From the NCBI GenBank assembly GCA_051252415.1, contig JBPOGA010000017.1, positions 9,009 to 73,008 of the forward strand: DNA of 64,000 nucleotides, given 5' to 3'. The stretch's first letter is position 1. The number at the start of each line of letters is the position of its first letter. This document shows positions 1 to 10,900 of this stretch, in pieces. Position numbers and translations under genes: made by a program. Below the pieces are notes generated by a model. That model saw only the letters and a program-made list of their open reading frames with translations, did no database searches and was not told the DNA's origin. This DNA comes from JBPOFY01 sp051252415 (GTDB taxonomy: Bacteria; Verrucomicrobiota; Verrucomicrobiia; Opitutales; Coraliomargaritaceae).

Positions 1-2
1 CA

Positions 3-1364
3 CAATTCGAGGTGCGACAAGGATTTACCTTAATTGAATCCTTAGATGAATTTCGCGCCGTCACGAAAAAGAGTAATCAAAAGATCCGTATGAAGCCCGG
101 TATCTATCGCGCAAAGAAAGCCGATGCACCGATACAGTACCAACGCCTGCACACCGATGGAGAACCCAGCATAAGTGAACAGGAGCACATCTTTGCAGTC
201 ACCGGCTCCAACAATCACTTCGATCTCCGTGGTGTCGTATTTGAAACGCCGGTTTCCGTGCAGAGTACACTCAAGCGCGGCGGCCACATAGCCGACTCTT
301 GGCACATCAACGGAGCCAACAACACTTTCGAAGGTGGCTACTTCCGTAACGTGCTGGACAAGCCTTATCCCGACTACTTCGTCACTGAAAACGAATTCGA
401 AATCTGCAACGACGGAAACACCTTCCTCAATTGCACCTTTGTAATTAAAGGCTCGATTCCCTTTGGATATACCGACTTCTACGGCAAAGGAAGAGGCGCG
501 CATGGAACGCTCAACAAGCACTCGTTCATGTCGTTTGAGAATGCCAACAATACCACCCTCATCGGCTGTAAAGTCTACATGAACTCCTTCGGACACGCGC
601 TACACTTCCACAAAGTTGATGGCGTTCTGATCAAAGACTGCCTCATCAGCGGAGCCCTACGCCCAACCAACGACATCTTCAAGGAGACCGTAGGTCGCGC
701 CGTCGATTATGACTTCGAGATGATGTTTCGCAGCCAGCAACCGATCCCACGCGACTGGATGATACCGATGACAGAAGATGCGATTCGCTCATACAATGAG
801 GTAAAGAATATCACAGTAATCGACACCACTGTTGAACGTCAGCGTGGATGCTTCCAACTACTCCTTGAAGGCGACATCACCCTGGAAAACGTAGCCGTCA
901 TTGAGTCTGGCGACTTCTCCTACGATCTCAGTTCTGGAACCAAGGGTAAGACTGTCATGAAGAATTGCTTCGCAGACGTCGCCTATAATCCAGTCTTCAA
1001 CCTCACGCGTGGCGACACACCCACGGATGCTTTTTACGAGGTCACCATTCTCAGTCCTCGCCCCGGCACCATACCCACAGAACGCTCTAGCCTCGGCATT
1101 ATCTGTGGCGACGATAGCACCTTCATCCTCCACGACGGCACAACAACTCCACTTCCGGACAAGGTCAATAAACTGATCTGTGGCGGCCGCAAAGGTATGA
1201 ACGGTTCCACTATTACTAACTACACCACCGCCACACTCATACTCGAATCCAACGTCCGAGATTGTCGCATCGAATCCGTCGGCCCTGTCATCGATAAAGG
1301 TAAAGACAACCGTGTGAGTAAGCTCCGAGCTCCCGAGAAAAAACTCTGGACTCCGCGCCACTAG
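3..1364 (+). CDS. Right-handed beta-helix protein, 5' end outside window
   Basis: The frame is already open at base 3 and the first possible start (GTG at 12) gives a protein with no signal peptide, so the true start is probably upstream of the window. The visible 450 residues are rich in short Asn/Gly turns and repeated strands (for example NNTTLIGCKVYMNSFGHALH and VDGVLIKDCLISGAL), the pattern of parallel beta-helix polysaccharide lyases and related secreted proteins. An early segment reads IRMKPGIYRA, similar to the first coil of such folds. No catalytic residues can be assigned confidently, so substrate and chemistry are unknown. The next gene starts 13 bp after its stop, which suggests co-transcription with an SGNH esterase and a role in polysaccharide handling. 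The fold call is good, the enzyme call is inference. Confidence 0.75.
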   Translation, partial: QFEVRQGFTLIESLDEFRAVTKKSNQKIRMKPGIYRAKKADAPIQYQRLHTDGEPSISEQEHIFAVTGSNNHFDLRGVVFETPVSVQSTLKRGGHIADSWHINGANNTFEGGYFRNVLDKPYPDYFVTENEFEICNDGNTFLNCTFVIKGSIPFGYTDFYGKGRGAHGTLNKHSFMSFENANNTTLIGCKVYMNSFGHALHFHKVDGVLIKDCLISGALRPTNDIFKETVGRAVDYDFEMMFRSQQPIPRDWMIPMTEDAIRSYNEVKNITVIDTTVERQRGCFQLLLEGDITLENVAVIESGDFSYDLSSGTKGKTVMKNCFADVAYNPVFNLTRGDTPTDAFYEVTILSPRPGTIPTERSSLGIICGDDSTFILHDGTTTPLPDKVNKLICGGRKGMNGSTITNYTTATLILESNVRDCRIESVGPVIDKGKDNRVSKLRAPEKKLWTPRH

Positions 1365-1377
1365 GAAAGAAACCAAA

Positions 1378-2013
1378 ATGAATACTGAAAAAAACATCCT
1401 TTGCTTCGGCGACTCAAATACTTGGGGCTGCGACCCTGCGGGTGGCCCGCGTTTCGACCGTAACACTCGCTGGCCCTGCATCCTGCAACGCGAGCTCGGC
1501 GAAGGCTACCATGTGATTGAAGAAGGCCTCGGCGGTCGCACCACTGTTTTCGATGATCCACTTGAGGGACCTCGTAATGGACTCGAACACCTCGTGCCCA
1601 TTTTACAGTCACACAAACCGCTCGACCAAGTCATCATCATGCTTGGCACAAACGACCTGAAAAATCGATTCAGTGCATCCGCAATGGATGTCAGTTGGGG
1701 CATACGTCGACTCATCGAAGCCACGCGCGCTCAAGCCGATTGCTTTGTTAACGGCGAGCCGAACATCCTCATTATCTGCCCACCACCCTTTGCCGATATG
1801 AGCCAACTCGACTTTAGAGAAATCTTGATCGGCGGCGAAGAAAAGTCACACCAGCTCGCCACACATTACCGAGCCATTTGCGACGAGCAAAAAGTCCCGA
1901 TGCTGAACGCTGGTGATGTCATCCAAAGCAGCCCGACCGACGGCATTCACTTAGATGCCACCGAACATACAAAACTCGGTAAAGCAGTTGCCGAGATAGT
2001 CCGAGCCTATTAA
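1378..2013 (+). CDS. SGNH/GDSL-type esterase (arylesterase-like)
   Basis: This 211-residue protein has all SGNH hydrolase blocks: FGDSN with the nucleophile Ser13, the Gly block LGGRTT near residue 51, GTND at 90-93 supplying the oxyanion Asn, and DGIH at 188-191 supplying Asp188 and His191. Its size matches compact arylesterase/acyltransferase members of the family. It has no signal peptide, so it probably acts in the cytoplasm, for example removing acetyl groups from imported sugars; the substrate is inferred. The ATG at 1378 follows a weak purine-rich stretch (AGGAAAG), and the gene sits 13 bp behind the beta-helix gene, so an operon is likely. Confidence 0.9.
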   Translation: MNTEKNILCFGDSNTWGCDPAGGPRFDRNTRWPCILQRELGEGYHVIEEGLGGRTTVFDDPLEGPRNGLEHLVPILQSHKPLDQVIIMLGTNDLKNRFSASAMDVSWGIRRLIEATRAQADCFVNGEPNILIICPPPFADMSQLDFREILIGGEEKSHQLATHYRAICDEQKVPMLNAGDVIQSSPTDGIHLDATEHTKLGKAVAEIVRAY

Positions 2014-2043
2014 CTTGCACTTTAACCCCAACCCATAAATCCC

Positions 2044-4746
2044 TTGAAAACATCCTACAAAGCACTCTGGCAAGCTCGCCTCCTCACAGGCTTGCTCACC
2101 ATATCCATATTGGCACCGACTGGCGTCGCCATTGCACAAACAAGTGCGGACGACCAAGCCGCGAGTGCCGCACAATTCCAAGCAAAGATGGAGCGCAGTA
2201 AGGAGAAGCTGGTCAAGGCGCGTCAGCAAAAGAAGGCAGCTTTTTCAAAGGGGCGCCACAATCTGAAGGATAAGGCGGTTCGCGCGGAACTGGTGCGCCG
2301 ACTCAAGGAAGCAGATCAGGCACACATGGAAGCCGTCCGCGAGCGAGCCGAGTTAAAAGGCCTCGAGATAAAGGGCACACGCAACGATGGTCGCGGCTTT
2401 CGCTTAATCGACTTCGACGAAAACGACCAACCCGTTTACGAAATAGATGAAAACGTCAATGCTGCCATATCCACAGCCACTGATGTCGTGCGCGACAACT
2501 CCGTATATCGACCAACTTCAACTCAAATCGAAGCTGAAAGCTACTCTTCGATGGATGGTGTCCAAGTAGAAACGACTACTGACACTGGAGGGGGGCAAAA
2601 CATCGGCTACATCGAAAACGGAGATTGGGCTGAATACACGATCAATATCCCAGCGGCTGGACAATACCGCCTAAGTTTACGAACCGCCTCCAACAACAAT
2701 GACGGTGGCACCATAGCTCTGACCGCGAATGGAAGCTCGATCGGCAGTATCGATATACCAGACACCAACGGCTGGCAAACATGGACAACCGTCACAGCCC
2801 ACGTAGTGTTTAACACATCTGGTAGCCAAACATTGCGTATGGATTTCTCCGGTGGAGCCGGCTCTTTATTCAATCTCAATTGGTTTTCCTATAACCGAAG
2901 CATCACGATTGGCCTTTGGGAGGCGACTGGAATTCCCCGACTCACACACCAAGAACTGGAAGGCAAAATAACAGTTATGGACGGCTCGACTTCGACGGGC
3001 AGCCATGCCACACACGTGGCTGGAACACTCGTGGCCGAAGGTATCAACCCTGATCTAAAAGGGATGAATCCCAGTGCGAGCATTGCAGCCTTCATGACCA
3101 GCCAAGCAGATGCAGAAATGATCGCAAATGGTGCCGATGCCCCGAATACCACAAAGCTATATATTTCCAATCACTCCTATGGAGTGGGTCAGGGCTGGGA
3201 ATCCAGTAGCTCCAATGACTATGACTGGTTATTTTGGGGAACATTCGTTAATGACGACGACCCCAGTAATGATTACGATGAAGACTTCGGACGCTATTCT
3301 TCCAGTGCCGTGACTTGGGATAGCATCACTTATAACCTGCCCTACTACCTGCCCTTCATTTCTTCCGGCAACCATCGTAGCGATAACCCTTCAAACGGCG
3401 ATACTGTGAGAATTTACGGCGTCGACTACACTTATGATGACACTAAGCACCCGCTAGGCGACCGGTATTATAAGAACGGCTGGGACAATATGGAGGGCAG
3501 GAAACTCGCCAAGAATGCGATCTCAGTAGGCAGAGCCAAAGACGCTGTAACTGGTGGGGTGCGTGATCCAGATAAGTATACTGATTTGATGAATACAGGA
3601 AGTTCGCGTGGACCAACCGACGATGGGCGCATCAAACCTGACGTCGTGGCAAACGGTGATTCTCTGCTTTCCACAGATAGTGGCAACGACACTGACACTG
3701 GAACTAAATCTGGAACCAGTATGGCTTGTCCAAATGCCTGCGGCTCCGCCGCCTTGCTCATCGATTACTACACTTTGCGCTTTCCGAGCCAATCGATGCG
3801 AGCCAGCACCTTAAAAGCGTTGATTCTCCATACTGCTTACGATCGAGGCGACGCGGGGCCCGATTACAAATATGGCTGGGGTCTCATGGATACCCAAGCG
3901 GCCGCTGATGTGATTCAACTACACGCAGACGGCAACGGTAGCGCGCATATGCTCGAAGACCTAGTCAACGACACCACAACCACATCACAGAGCCATGTAT
4001 TCAAATCAGACGGAAGCTCCCCCCTGCGCGTGACGATCTGCTGGACCGATCCACCGGGAACCGAAAAAACGGGACATGAAAATCGCACGAAAGTCCTCGT
4101 CAATGACCTCAACCTTACCGTCACTGGCCCTGGAGGCACACACTATCCCTACGTTATGCCGCATGTCGGCGATTGGTCCGTTGGATCAATTACTGATAAT
4201 GCGACCACCGGCGTCAACGACGTCGACAATGTCGAACAGGTCTACCTCGCGACTCCTGCGGCAGGCGACTATACGGTCACCGTCAATTATGTCGGCGGCC
4301 TGACCAATAACGAACAAGTCTATTCACTAATCGTTACCGGCGCCACAATCTACACAGAATTGGAGACATGGAGACTCGAGCATTTCGGAACATCCGAAGG
4401 CACCGGCGACTACGCCGACGGTGCCGACTTCGATAAGGACGGAAACACCAATCTAATCGAGTTTGCATTGGCGACGGATCCTAACATAGCAAACGTCGCT
4501 CCTATCACCTTTACGGATAACGTCAGCACCATTGATCTATTCTATGATCGAAACGTCGACGCGATGGTCGATTACGATTTCCAAGTAAAATGGAATGACG
4601 ATCTCACCAACGCTGGTGGTTGGTTCGACACGGACGTGACTGAGCTAATTCTCAGTGACGATGGATCTGTGCAGGAAGTTAAAGCGACCGCACCGAAAGA
4701 TGCTGCGACGCAACGCTTCTACCAGCTCAGCATCACGCCTAAGTAA
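2044..4746 (+). CDS. Secreted S8 (subtilisin-like) peptidase with embedded CBM6
   Basis: The TTG at 2044 is the only start giving a signal peptide (about residues 1-32). A charged helical segment follows (residues 35-110), then a CBM6-like domain (about 160-284, with TDTGGGQNIGYI and SLFNLNWFSY), then a subtilase core. His321 lies in HATHVAGT, the oxyanion Asn443 in SSGNH, and Ser559 in SGTSMACP. Where related subtilases carry the catalytic Asp (GVWD), this protein reads GLWEATG, placing Glu293 at that site. The CBM6 sits immediately before this strand, so it interrupts the peptidase domain rather than being appended. A beta-sandwich (about 640-765) and the segment LIEFALATDPN near 804-814 form the C-terminus. 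It is probably exported; activity is uncertain because of the Glu. Confidence 0.88.
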   Translation: MKTSYKALWQARLLTGLLTISILAPTGVAIAQTSADDQAASAAQFQAKMERSKEKLVKARQQKKAAFSKGRHNLKDKAVRAELVRRLKEADQAHMEAVRERAELKGLEIKGTRNDGRGFRLIDFDENDQPVYEIDENVNAAISTATDVVRDNSVYRPTSTQIEAESYSSMDGVQVETTTDTGGGQNIGYIENGDWAEYTINIPAAGQYRLSLRTASNNNDGGTIALTANGSSIGSIDIPDTNGWQTWTTVTAHVVFNTSGSQTLRMDFSGGAGSLFNLNWFSYNRSITIGLWEATGIPRLTHQELEGKITVMDGSTSTGSHATHVAGTLVAEGINPDLKGMNPSASIAAFMTSQADAEMIANGADAPNTTKLYISNHSYGVGQGWESSSSNDYDWLFWGTFVNDDDPSNDYDEDFGRYSSSAVTWDSITYNLPYYLPFISSGNHRSDNPSNGDTVRIYGVDYTYDDTKHPLGDRYYKNGWDNMEGRKLAKNAISVGRAKDAVTGGVRDPDKYTDLMNTGSSRGPTDDGRIKPDVVANGDSLLSTDSGNDTDTGTKSGTSMACPNACGSAALLIDYYTLRFPSQSMRASTLKALILHTAYDRGDAGPDYKYGWGLMDTQAAADVIQLHADGNGSAHMLEDLVNDTTTTSQSHVFKSDGSSPLRVTICWTDPPGTEKTGHENRTKVLVNDLNLTVTGPGGTHYPYVMPHVGDWSVGSITDNATTGVNDVDNVEQVYLATPAAGDYTVTVNYVGGLTNNEQVYSLIVTGATIYTELETWRLEHFGTSEGTGDYADGADFDKDGNTNLIEFALATDPNIANVAPITFTDNVSTIDLFYDRNVDAMVDYDFQVKWNDDLTNAGGWFDTDVTELILSDDGSVQEVKATAPKDAATQRFYQLSITPK

Positions 4747-4954
4747 ACGAGAATCAGAATCCAATAATCGGCAAGCTATCAAAGCCTGCGATGATGCGGC
4801 GTGTATATTAACCTGAATTTGGTTATTTATCTTTTCGTTCCGAGCATTTTACATCTGATTTTCAGTGCACTTAGCTTGTGTGCAGCAGCCGCAAGGAACT
4901 GTATTGCAAAAACAGAACACCCAACTCCCCCACAACGCCTCAAGTCCCCCAACA

Positions 4955-7738
4955 ATGAAGCCAGTCCTCAAAACTCTCTTATTCATCGGCATCTGCGCAG
5001 CCATTCCCGTTGGCTATTACTTTTATCTCACTAATCAACAAGCCACACCTCCAATCGCACAAGAGGTAGTCAAACCAGAGGTTGTCGACCCCGTTGTTAA
5101 AATGGACCCAACTCCGCCTCCTCCACCAGTGGAAGCAGAGGTGATCGTGACACCTGAGCCAGCGCCAGACCCCATTCCTCGCCCCGACCCGCTGGAGTGG
5201 GCTCTACAAAATTGGCGCAGCAGTATTCATGCTGTGACAATCACCAAGGAACAGGCCGTGCCCGTTTATATCGACGGACAAGCTGTCGGCGAAGCCCAAC
5301 TTGCGGTCGGTCAGATGGTGCCAGTTGAGATGCTGACGGACAGCACAGTGACAATTCGATTCCTCGATAACCCCCATCTAATCCCAGTCGAAGCGACCGA
5401 CTTAATCGCTCGTGCCAATAAGGGAATCGACAACGCAATCCTCGCAAGCACTCGCCCTGCCCCTGTCGCACCGATGAAGCAAGTGCAGCAAAGCACTGCC
5501 CCAGAGCCAACCGCGATGCTGGATGTGATCGCCTTCGGCAGTGCATCCTCCGAGCGTGAACATGACTTCAGAGACAAGGGTAGCAAAGTAATCAAAGGAG
5601 GACTCGATCAACCCGCCCGCGAGATTGCACCGACACAAAACTGGAAAGGCGGCAGTCTGTATTTCAAAATGAAGGTCGACGCCGACAAACCGAATTACCT
5701 AACGGTTAAATTTTGGGGCAATGACATCGTCCATGATCGACTCGTGGTCTTCGTCGACGAAAAACAACTCGGCTATTATCACCTCGGTGATTACGACGTC
5801 TTAGATATCGGCGCAGTAGCGAAAATCTATCCGGATCGTTTTTATTACACCACAATCATTATCCCCGAAAAACTGACACGCGGTAAGGACGAGCTAGAGC
5901 TTGAAATACGCGCACAAGGCGGCATCTGGGCCTATGGTAGAGATTTTGATCAATATCAGCACGCCACTGAGAAACCTTCGCGTGGTATCTATGCGGCCTA
6001 CACGCATACTGACAGCTTCTTTGTCCCCCTAGCCAGTGAGCAGCAAGGTAAAGCTCCGGATGTCAAAAAACGAACTTCCCCAGGCAAAGAGGTTTTGGAC
6101 CGCGTCAAAGAACGCATCAATGGCCGGATCAAATCAATCCTATCAAAGAAGGATGTCCACCAGGAGGAGCTGCGTATCGTCGCAAGGTGCTACCACATCA
6201 AATGGTCTGACGCTTACAAAAACAAAGCAGCGATTAAAACCTTACTAGAATGCGGCGACCGATACTACCAAATGTATCTCCAAGATCCCGATGCGGTCAC
6301 CGACAAAGAAACCCACCAATGGACTGGCTTAGGGCACTTAGGCGAATCCATTTGGTTACTCCACAAAGCGATCGATAATAGAGACTGGAACGAAGACATC
6401 CACAACGGCACCACGCGCCGCGAAGCATGGAGTGAGATGCTCGTTTACAGCCGTGATTGGAACATGGGCAACCGTCGTAAATACACCAACCAGACCATGA
6501 TTAAGGATCTGTATGGTGTTTACCTCGCTAATAAAGGTCTGCGGTATGTCGATCCATCCAAAGCGCTGGAGGAGTCTGTCGCCGTGGGTATGCTACATGA
6601 AGCAGTTGGCATCAAACCTTGGCTCGGGCCAATCGACAAGGACGGCAAAGCAGAGAAACCAGCTGGCGACAATTACTATCAGCTCACTTATAATGGCCTG
6701 ACTAAGGAACTCGGCTACGTCGGCCACTACGGTGAGGTGCAAGACTGGGCGGCTCTCATTTATCAAGCAACACGCTCCTATCCAGGCGAACCCGGCGACC
6801 CGGAAATCCTCAAACAACTGTCAAAGATCAATCGGGCTCGTAGCTATTTCCGCTATCCGACCCTCGATGATGATGGCTACCCTGCGATGCGCATGGAAAG
6901 CGTCGTTGGCTGGCGTGACTTCAAGTATCCAGGCGACGTCGTCTATGGGCAAAAACCTGCCTCCAACGGCTCAGCACTTCAGACGGCCGCGGCCACAAAG
7001 GACCCCTACGACGTGGGCTTTGCGCAACAGCTGATCGACGACGGGCAATTCTTTGCATCTGTAGAATACCAATTAACTCTACGAGGAATGAAAGAAGACA
7101 TCGGCATTCTACACCTCCCCGAAGAATACGAGACCATCCGCAAGCTCCCCCAAAGTCCTTATAAACTGCCCATGTCGCCCGACCAACCTGACTCCGTTTT
7201 CAGTGACGAAGAAGATGGTGTCATTGCACTTAAGAACAATGGAGAGATTCTCTACATATCACTCTACTGGCGGGCACGCTACGCGATCAACAACGTCGCC
7301 CGCATCCACCACATGACTCCGGAGTATGCGCGTATTGCAACCGTCTGGCAGGAAACAGAATTCAGCGATAGCGGTATGACCTACGAACGCGAGAACTGGA
7401 CGAACTTCGGTTTTGCTGGTGGCGGCCGCCAAAGGTATCCCGAGAAGTGGGACTCCGCTCACGAAGGTGAAAAACTAAAGGTCGCGCGCACTCCGAGTGG
7501 CATTGAGTATAAAGTTGGCGACGAAAACACCTTCGCAGGCAAAGGCGACTTCTACACCTTGCACTACGGCCCCTACCTCATCGGTATGAACTGCACCACC
7601 GACAAAACTTACGATCTAGAAATTCCGGATGCACTTCGCGGCCAGCAGGTCAAGAACCTCGTCACTGGTGAATCCTTCAACGCATTTGGCAAAACTGCTG
7701 TCAAGCCGCGTAGCACGGTAGTGCTTTATCGTCCATAG
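4955..7738 (+). CDS. Membrane-anchored putative carbohydrate-active enzyme, family unassigned
   Basis: I chose ATG 4955 over an upstream in-frame GTG (4865), because it places a Lys-led hydrophobic segment (KTLLFIGICAAIPVGYYFYL) at the N-terminus. A Pro/Glu-rich linker follows, then a small SH3/PEGA-like strand domain (about 85-155). Next is a beta-sandwich with LTVKFWGND and IWAYGRDFDQY, a mostly helical middle that looks like an alpha/alpha toroid (about 380-680), and a beta-rich end (YISLYWRARYAINNVARIHH). This order resembles toroid-plus-sandwich lyases and hydrolases, but I cannot assign a CAZy family or catalytic residues. It is 927 residues long and lies 208 bp downstream of the subtilase on the same strand. 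Secretion or anchoring is supported; the enzymatic role is inference. Confidence 0.7.
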   Translation: MKPVLKTLLFIGICAAIPVGYYFYLTNQQATPPIAQEVVKPEVVDPVVKMDPTPPPPPVEAEVIVTPEPAPDPIPRPDPLEWALQNWRSSIHAVTITKEQAVPVYIDGQAVGEAQLAVGQMVPVEMLTDSTVTIRFLDNPHLIPVEATDLIARANKGIDNAILASTRPAPVAPMKQVQQSTAPEPTAMLDVIAFGSASSEREHDFRDKGSKVIKGGLDQPAREIAPTQNWKGGSLYFKMKVDADKPNYLTVKFWGNDIVHDRLVVFVDEKQLGYYHLGDYDVLDIGAVAKIYPDRFYYTTIIIPEKLTRGKDELELEIRAQGGIWAYGRDFDQYQHATEKPSRGIYAAYTHTDSFFVPLASEQQGKAPDVKKRTSPGKEVLDRVKERINGRIKSILSKKDVHQEELRIVARCYHIKWSDAYKNKAAIKTLLECGDRYYQMYLQDPDAVTDKETHQWTGLGHLGESIWLLHKAIDNRDWNEDIHNGTTRREAWSEMLVYSRDWNMGNRRKYTNQTMIKDLYGVYLANKGLRYVDPSKALEESVAVGMLHEAVGIKPWLGPIDKDGKAEKPAGDNYYQLTYNGLTKELGYVGHYGEVQDWAALIYQATRSYPGEPGDPEILKQLSKINRARSYFRYPTLDDDGYPAMRMESVVGWRDFKYPGDVVYGQKPASNGSALQTAAATKDPYDVGFAQQLIDDGQFFASVEYQLTLRGMKEDIGILHLPEEYETIRKLPQSPYKLPMSPDQPDSVFSDEEDGVIALKNNGEILYISLYWRARYAINNVARIHHMTPEYARIATVWQETEFSDSGMTYERENWTNFGFAGGGRQRYPEKWDSAHEGEKLKVARTPSGIEYKVGDENTFAGKGDFYTLHYGPYLIGMNCTTDKTYDLEIPDALRGQQVKNLVTGESFNAFGKTAVKPRSTVVLYRP

Positions 7739-7834
7739 CCAGATGTGAGTCAATCACGGCAGTTCGTGCCCCAAGCCACTCCGCGCCGTAAAAAATTTGT
7801 AAATAGTTCAAAATCCGCAACTTAAACGCCCCAG

Positions 7835-7848
7835 GTTAACAAGTTAAC
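7835..7848. promoter_or_regulatory. GTTAAC-AA-GTTAAC operator-like motif
   Basis: Two perfect GTTAAC palindromes are separated by AA, 85 bp before the start of the large hydrolase gene at 7934. A one-mismatch version (GTTAAC-AT-GTAAAC) lies before the paralogous hydrolase at 18966. Paired palindromic half-sites of this size are typical of LacI-type or other dimeric repressors. No regulator has been shown to bind here. Confidence 0.45.
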
Positions 7849-7933
7849 TGAATCGAGGGTTCCATCTGCCATATAAACTAGGGTAATATGCCTAATTACT
7901 ACACTTTCTATAGAAAGCGATTTCCCTCATCCC

Positions 7934-10900
7934 ATGACTCCCTTCCATCACTTCACCCTACTCAGTCAAAATGTCGCTAACAAAAGAAGCCTTTCCTTGG
8001 CTCTTATAGCGCTAGCCTCCGTAACAAGCTCAGATGCTGCAACCATCAACTGGGGGACGCCGCAAACGATTTCAACTGCTGCAGTCGATGTGGAGACAGA
8101 CGGAATTCTGATACTTGCAATTGACGCTGACACAGTCTCCAGCGGCACCACCACGGTAACTGGTAAAAACGGCATTGCAGTTGATTTTCAGATGCTGGAT
8201 ACGACTGGCGCCGATGCACTTAGCAACTTCGAAACGAAGTTCGGTAACACAGCCAGCTTCGGCGGCGGATCGAGCGACTATGGTGCACTCGTCAATGATG
8301 GTTGGTGGCACGGCAGCGCTTCAGATGATGCCCTCACGGCCGCCTTTTCTACGGACACTGTAGTTTTGAGTGAACTGCTTGTTGGCCAAGAATATGTCAT
8401 TCAATATTGGGCGCAAGATGCAGACCGAAACCCTACATTCCTAACGATTCTAGATGGATCCACCAATCTCGAACTGGACACCAACGCGGACAATGCCATC
8501 GACTATGGTCAATTTGTAGTTGGCACCTTCACCGCGGATGCCACCACTCAGTCATTCAGTGTTTCCGGCACACTCGATGGCAATAACAACTATGGTCGTG
8601 CCCAGCTCAATGCCTTTCAACTGCGTAACATCAACAACGCGTTCATCGGCTGGCAAATTGAAGCCGAGAATTATGACGCCCAGAGCGGCACACAGTTGGA
8701 AACCACCAGCGATACAGACGGCGGACAAAACGTAGCCTATATATCCAACGGTGACTGGCTCCGTTTTGATAATTTGTCACTAGGCGACAATGCCCTGCTG
8801 AATTTTCGTGTCGCCCGGAACTCTGGTGCGGACGCTTCGCATATCGAAGTCCGCCAAGGCTCCACAACTGGCACGCTCCTCGCGCAGATTGATGTTCCCG
8901 AAACAGGTGGTTGGCAAACATGGGAAACGATTTCCATTCAGGCCGCCTCCGTAGTAGGTCAGCAGGATATCTATCTCGTATTCGTTGAAACAAGCACCGC
9001 AAACGGAGGTTCCCTCTTCAACCTGAACTGGTGGTCTAAAACACCGATGGTTGAAGCCGAGGATTACACGGCGGCTCAAGGGCAGCGCTTTGAGAACACA
9101 CAAGATATTGGTGGCGGACAAAATCTCGGCTGGATCACCGATGGCGAATGGATCGAATACACCATCGAACCACAAGTCGCCGGATGGCACAAATTTGATT
9201 TTCGTGTGGCGGGTAACAATTCTGATGGCTCCATCAACATCGTTTCAGGAGGTCAGACCATCGGCACCGTGGAGATCGGAAACACAGGCGGTTGGCAGTC
9301 ATGGGGAATCGTCAGCACATACGTGAACCTTCCAAGCGCTGGCACTCAAACGCTACGCTTGGAGTTTGTTGTCCCCTCTGCAGGCTTCAACGTGAACTGG
9401 TTCTCTTATGAGCCATCACCCGCCCCACTGCCACTCACGATTGGCAACACAGAGCAGCAAAAGATGCGCTACGGTATGGACTACGAGCGCCTCTGGTATT
9501 GGACCAGTAGCCTCAATAGCTCAGAGCGCAATGACGTCGCGCGATGGTCTGTAGTCGATGCAGACGTCGACTTCGTGCGTGTTGCGATGAATTCAGGATA
9601 CGAACTCACGGAAAACAGCTTCGATCTGAGTAAATACACCAACAAGATTATCCCAGTAATGCAGGAAATGCAGGAAGCGAACCCAAACATCAAGTTCTTC
9701 GCTTCTCCACGTCCGTTAAACGAAGCAGTTTCTGGAGCAACATGGCAGCCCTACCCGCTATGGGTCACTGGCGCCACGACTTACACGAGTGGTGACTATG
9801 ACTTCGACTACCTCAAGTGTTCGGAGTATATTGTCAAGTATCTGATCCTGATGAAGTCCTATGGCTTCAAGATCAGCTTTATTGATATTACCAATGAATG
9901 GCAGAGCAATGTTGCCGGTGGCCGTGTCACTCAAGACGACATGGATAACATCCATGAATATCTTCACGTCACCTATATGGCAGCCCCATGGGAACATCCA
10001 TCAGGATTATATGCTGGAATCACACTGACTGCAGACGACATTCCCGAAATCATCGCCCCCTCTTCTTGGAGTTTAGAGCAAGGAACCACGTGGATCAATA
10101 ATTTGGATGCTGGAGACAAAGAAGCGATTTCAATTGCAGCTTCTCACAATACAGACCGAGCCGGAAGTGCTCAATTATTTGCCGATGCAGCCAAAGCAGC
10201 ACTTGGTAATAACGTAGAAATCTGGAATACAGAGACTCACGGTTGGAAGAGCACCTCTAGCACGAACGAAACCACTTCGTTCTACTACTATTTGGAAGCC
10301 ATTCGCGCTGGATTCGGAGGCATCAACGGCTGGCTTGCCATCGGAACGACCAACCAAGGGCACGCCTACATTCTCAATCCAAGCGGCACGCCGACTCGAA
10401 ACGTTAAATACCACATTTTCCAAAAGCTCAGTTCCACCTCCAATTATGGACACGCACTCGACATCATCGAAGAGCCCGGACTTGATGTTTTGAATGCTCC
10501 CCTTGGCGCCAATGACGACGATATCCCCCGCAATGTCGCCGCCTTCATCAAGGGCAACCTCATGACCGTCTGGGTCATTAACGAAAATACAACGACTGTG
10601 CCACTGGTGATCGCTCCCTCCGGATACACCATCGCCACATCAACCGTCAGACGCACCCGCTGGACGGACCCAAGCAATGTAGAAGGATTTGAGACACTCA
10701 TACCGATTACATCTAATACATCATTTACAACGGATATCCCTGGAGAATCTGTGTGCTGCTTTGAGATCACACTCAACACCGAGACCTTCGCGAATGAATT
10801 TATCGACCCGAAGGACTTCTCCCACCAGTGGGGAACCTACATTGAAGACAACGCCAACGAGAATCTAGCTGACATCAGTAATGGAGACTGGGCTCGCTAT

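Noticed and set aside
42..1481. Minus-strand frames of 184 and 207 codons
   Set aside because: Both lie opposite the beta-helix and esterase genes and contain no recognisable protein features.
4865..4954. GTG start for the anchored enzyme-like gene
   Set aside because: It adds 30 residues without signal features before the Lys-led hydrophobic segment, so the ATG at 4955 is preferred.
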